NCBI GenBank assembly: GCA_017509245.1
Contig: JAFWQC010000025.1
Span: 1-64,000, forward strand
Reading direction: 5' to 3'
Length of the DNA stretch: 64,000 nt
Source: Clostridiales bacterium
GTDB taxonomy: Bacteria; Bacillota; Clostridia; Saccharofermentanales; Saccharofermentanaceae
Made by a program: the position numbers and the translations under genes. Position 1 is the stretch's first letter. Each line of letters starts with the position of its first letter. The notes under the pieces were generated by a model that saw nothing but the letters and a program-made list of their open reading frames with translations, was not told the DNA's origin and did no database searches. Positions 61,153 to 64,000 of this stretch are shown piece by piece.

Positions 61153-62247
61153 TCAGACGTTAAATCTGAATACTACAACGTCTCCGTCCTTCATGACGTA
61201 TTCTTTGCCTTCTGATCTTACAAGGCCCTTTTCCTTAGCAGCATTATATGTGCCGTTAGCAATGAGGTCATCGTAGGAAACGACTTCGGCTCTGATGAAG
61301 CCTCTTTCAAAGTCTGAGTGGATCTTTCCTGCTGCCTGGGGTGCCTTGGTGCCTTTCTTTATAGTCCATGCTCTGACTTCTTTGGGACCAGCCGTAAGGA
61401 AGGAGATAAGACCGAGAAGTGTATAGGAAGCATTGATCATCTTATCAAGACCTGCGCTCTCAATGCCCAGGTCTTCAAGGAACATCTCACGGTCTTCAGG
61501 AGAGAGCTCGCCTAATTCCTCTTCGATCTTTGCAGAGATGACTACAACTCCGGAACCTTCTTTATCTGCAATTTCTCTTACAGTTTTAACGTAAGGGATC
61601 TCTTCTTCCTTCTTAATATCATCTTCTGCGATATTTGCACAGTAAAGGACCGGCTTCATTGAGATGAGCTGAAGATCCTTTGTATATTCCTGCTCATCTT
61701 CTTCAAATGTTAAAGTTCTTGCGGATTTGCCTTCGGCGAGGCATTCATAGATCTTCTCATAAACAGCGAGTTCTTTTGCAAAAGCTTTGTCTCCGCCTTT
61801 CATCATCTTCTTAGTACGGTCGATGCGCTTTTCCATTATCTCGAGGTCAGAGAGGATGAGCTCTACGTCGATCGTAGCGATGTCTCCGGCAGGGTCAGCA
61901 TGACCGTTTACGTGGATTACGTCAGGATCGTCGAAGCATCTTACAACGTGTACGATGGCATCACATTCCCTGATGTTGGAAAGGAACTTATTGCCCAGAC
62001 CTTCGCCCTTGGAAGCGCCTGCAACAAGACCTGCGATATCAACGAATTCGACGACAGCAGGTGTATATTTCTCCGGATTATAGATCTCAGCTAGTTTATC
62101 AAGTCTTTTATCCGGAACAGAGACAACACCGACGTTAGGTTCGATGGTGCAGAAAGGGTAGTTTGCTGCTTCGGCGCCTGCTCTTGTTATTGCATTGAAA
62201 AGTGTGCTCTTACCGACATTAGGAAGTCCTACGATACCAAGCTTCAT
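61153..62247 (-). CDS. ychF: Redox-regulated ATPase YchF (Obg-family)
   Basis: Obg-like P-loop protein that prefers ATP over GTP and associates with ribosomes. Motifs: GLPNVGKST (7-15), switch region [19 protein letters not shown], the altered G4 region, and the C-terminal TGS-like domain with [23 protein letters not shown] (seen as [13 protein letters not shown]) and DGDVVVFRF at the end. 364 residues is exactly typical. Divergent from the comM gene. Confidence 0.96.
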   Translation of the reverse strand: MKLGIVGLPNVGKSTLFNAITRAGAEAANYPFCTIEPNVGVVSVPDKRLDKLAEIYNPEKYTPAVVEFVDIAGLVAGASKGEGLGNKFLSNIRECDAIVHVVRCFDDPDVIHVNGHADPAGDIATIDVELILSDLEIMEKRIDRTKKMMKGGDKAFAKELAVYEKIYECLAEGKSARTLTFEEDEQEYTKDLQLISMKPVLYCANIAEDDIKKEEEIPYVKTVREIADKEGSGVVVISAKIEEELGELSPEDREMFLEDLGIESAGLDKMINASYTLLGLISFLTAGPKEVRAWTIKKGTKAPQAAGKIHSDFERGFIRAEVVSYDDLIANGTYNAAKEKGLVRSEGKEYVMKDGDVVVFRFNV

Positions 62248-62305
62248 GTTTCCACCTCTAAATCTGATTTTGCCTCAATATTTTAGCACATCCGGACGCT
62301 AATTC

Positions 62306-62457
62306 TTTGTAGGGTGTTTGTCGGATTTTGTATGGTGTTTGCAGGGTTATTTGTCGGTTTTTGTAATAATATGTCGCAATTCGTGGTTTTTGCAGGAAAT
62401 CCTGTCGGTTTTTGACGGGGGAATTTGCAGGTATTTTGTACTGATATTTTGTTTTTG
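62306..62457. repeat. Degenerate ~33-nt tandem repeat in the ychF/comM divergent region
   Basis: Four copies of TTTGYAGG (62306, 62338, 62389, 62424) alternate with four TGTCGG or TGTCGC boxes (62319, 62352, 62372, 62403), usually followed by TTTTTG. The unit is roughly TTTGCAGG, a short spacer, TTTGTCGG, TTTTTGTA, repeated every 32-35 nt with one ~16-nt extra piece. The plus strand is strongly G/T-biased. It fills most of the 245-base gap between the two divergent genes. Confidence 0.55.
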
Positions 62458-62492
62458 AAGACGCTATCCTAACTGTAAAAGGAGGGGATAAC

Positions 62493-64000
62493 ATGGCTTC
62501 AAAACCCAACATCGTACGTATATATTCCTGCTTTACCACCGGCACTGAATCCACGGTTTCTTTGATTGAAGTTTCCATCTCGCCGGGCATACCGACTTTC
62601 TCGGTCATTGGTCTTTGTGACTCATCGATAAGAGAATCACAAGGACGGTTAAGATCGGCTTTTAAATCCACCGGCTTTAACATGCCAAAGGGTCATATTA
62701 CGGTCGGTATCAGTCCTGCTTATATGCGTAAGGCCGGATCAGGCTTTGACCTGCCGATGGCTCTTGGCATACTTTTCGCATCCGGGCAATTATATCTGCC
62801 TGAAGGAGCTAAGATATTTGCTGAAGGCGAATTGACTTTGAGCGGCGATCTTAAAGGGACACCCGGTTCATGTATCAGGCTTAAGACGGTCCGTGATATG
62901 GATTTCGATTACAGGCTTATTCCTGCGGGCGAAGCGTCAAGTGCGGGTCTGGCCGGTTTTAAGGGTCAGGCGGTAAACAGTCTTTCCGAACTAACAGATA
63001 TTTTCGATAACAACAGTTATTGTGAGCAGGATTTCAGCTTTACTAATGACACATGCGGGGATGATTTTATTGACATATCCATGCTAAAAGGGCAGGAGAA
63101 GGCCAAGAGAGCTTTGCTGATATGTGCTTCAGGATTTCATAATATCCTTCTAATGGGGAGTCCGGGGTCGGGAAAGACTATGGCGGGCAAGATCCTTTCC
63201 GGCATAATGCCGAAGCTGAGTCCGGGCGAATTGTCTGATGTTTATTCTTTAAATGAGCTTATCGGCGGCGAAGCAGAAAAGATCAGTGATAACAGACCTG
63301 TAAGGATAGTCGGACCTGGAATTACCGTAAGCAAGCTGCTTGGTGATTCAGTATCCGTTACTCCGGGTGAACTTGCTCTGGCAAATCACGGGATCCTGTT
63401 TGCTGATGAATTTCCTTTGTATAAGACGGAGGTTATCGATTTTTTGAGAAAACCTCTGGAAGAACGTAAGGTCAATCTTGTAAGGCGCGGCACCCTTTAT
63501 TCCTTTGATAGTAATTTTATCTTCTTAGGTACAGGCAACCCCTGTAAATGCGGGCTTTTATATGAAAAGGGAAGTAAATGCAGGTGTTCGGCATCCGAGA
63601 TCAAAAGGTATCTTTCAAAGATCAATGGTCCGTTTCTTGAGAGGATCGACCTTTTTAGCGAGATGAGGACAATATCTGGTAAGGATATGGCTTCTATCTA
63701 CACTGATAAAGATGAATGCGAGAGTCTAAAGTACAGGGATATAGTTCAGGGTTGCTGGGATAAGCAATACAGCAGATATGGAGCAGGCTTTCTTAATGCC
63801 ACATTTCCTGAGGATAACATAAAGGATTCCATGAGGATACCGGATAAAGTCATCAGATACGCGTCGGAACTGTCTGAGAAGGGTTTCTTTTCCGCGCGCG
63901 GATTTACAAGGATATTAAGAGTTGCAAGAACAATTGCTGACATCGATGGCGCTGAGGATGTATCCGAAGATGATGTATCTGAAGCATCACAATACAGACT
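62493..64000 (+). CDS. ComM/YifB family Mg-chelatase-like AAA+ ATPase (partial)
   Basis: The gene runs off the right edge; 502 complete codons are visible. The N-terminal Lon-protease-like fold shows SVIGLCDSSIRESQ and GSGFDLPMALGIL. The AAA+ domain has Walker A GSPGSGKT (222-229), Walker B ILFADEF and the Cys-rich GTGNPCKCG insert typical of YifB, followed by LERIDLF and the ARGFTRILRVARTI sensor-2 region. ComM helps branch migration during natural transformation in some bacteria. ATG 62493 follows a very strong AAAGGAGGGG ribosome binding site. Only the last short part of the protein should be missing. Confidence 0.93.
   Translation, partial: MASKPNIVRIYSCFTTGTESTVSLIEVSISPGIPTFSVIGLCDSSIRESQGRLRSAFKSTGFNMPKGHITVGISPAYMRKAGSGFDLPMALGILFASGQLYLPEGAKIFAEGELTLSGDLKGTPGSCIRLKTVRDMDFDYRLIPAGEASSAGLAGFKGQAVNSLSELTDIFDNNSYCEQDFSFTNDTCGDDFIDISMLKGQEKAKRALLICASGFHNILLMGSPGSGKTMAGKILSGIMPKLSPGELSDVYSLNELIGGEAEKISDNRPVRIVGPGITVSKLLGDSVSVTPGELALANHGILFADEFPLYKTEVIDFLRKPLEERKVNLVRRGTLYSFDSNFIFLGTGNPCKCGLLYEKGSKCRCSASEIKRYLSKINGPFLERIDLFSEMRTISGKDMASIYTDKDECESLKYRDIVQGCWDKQYSRYGAGFLNATFPEDNIKDSMRIPDKVIRYASELSEKGFFSARGFTRILRVARTIADIDGAEDVSEDDVSEASQYR

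Noticed and set aside
62306..62457. CRISPR array
   Set aside because: Repeats are degenerate, spacers are not unique 30-nt units, and no cas genes are near.
62258..62683. Minus-strand open frame of 141 codons between ychF and comM
   Set aside because: It covers the G/T-biased repeat array and the comM start in antisense, encodes low-complexity repeats (KNRQ-like) and has no ribosome binding site. The plus-strand comM frame there is clearly coding.

Overview
The window is one continuous stretch of a Gram-positive, Clostridia-like chromosome. Four things point there: a PolC-type replicative polymerase, the typical Firmicutes gene order tsf-pyrH-frr-uppS-cdsA-dxr-rseP-ispG-polC, a bacterial RNase P RNA, and a giant 2-hydroxyacyl-CoA dehydratase activase fusion of the kind found in anaerobes. 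Base composition is moderate in most genes and clearly AT-rich in one block (about 34160-38060). I cannot name the species. Genes are tightly packed, often with 1-4 nt overlaps; several starts appear to be TTG. Only four genes lie on the minus strand (a glutamine synthetase, a PHP phosphatase, ychF and nothing else of note beyond these three), so most of the window is co-oriented.

Layout. 1-14900: translation factors (tsf, frr), UMP kinase, lipid-carrier and phospholipid synthesis (uppS, cdsA), MEP-pathway isoprenoid enzymes (dxr, ispG), the site-2 protease RseP, PolC and PriA. 14900-20665: dapA-dapB, yajC, dnaG, trmK and a Nif3-family gene. 20698-21040: the RNase P RNA. 21083-25117: a purM-type gene, an aquaporin and a convergent long glutamine synthetase. 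25283-30281: a membrane protein, malic enzyme, an Lrp/AsnC regulator overlapping an aminotransferase, and prfB. 30395-34154: small genes of uncertain role (P-loop protein, RmlC-like cupin, DUF4026/DUF2314-like protein, VOC protein, alpha/beta hydrolase). 34254-37952: an AT-rich cassette of a lipoprotein, a MacB/LolD-type ATPase and two FtsX-like permeases. 38076-50824: PHP phosphatase, M18 aminopeptidase, cardiolipin synthase, an MTA/SAH deaminase-like amidohydrolase, a heterodimeric ABC exporter, murD, leuA and uppP. 50961-62247: an unknown protein, the 1478-residue activase fusion, polA, coaE, small membrane proteins and ychF. 62493-64000: the start of a comM/yifB gene that runs off the window.

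The genes mostly serve housekeeping: DNA replication (polC, priA, dnaG, polA), cell envelope (uppS, uppP, cdsA, cls, murD, dapAB) and translation (tsf, frr, prfB, rnpB, trmK). The most striking observation is that PolC keeps its exonuclease fold but has lost the catalytic acidic residues of the proofreading site, while PolA in the same window also lacks a recognisable proofreading motif. Other points of interest are the AT-rich ABC cassette, a hydrolase with Cys where Ser is expected, a degenerate ~33-nt repeat in the ychF/comM divergent promoter region, and the activase fusion. I saw no tRNA genes, insertion sequences, CRISPR arrays or prophage genes.
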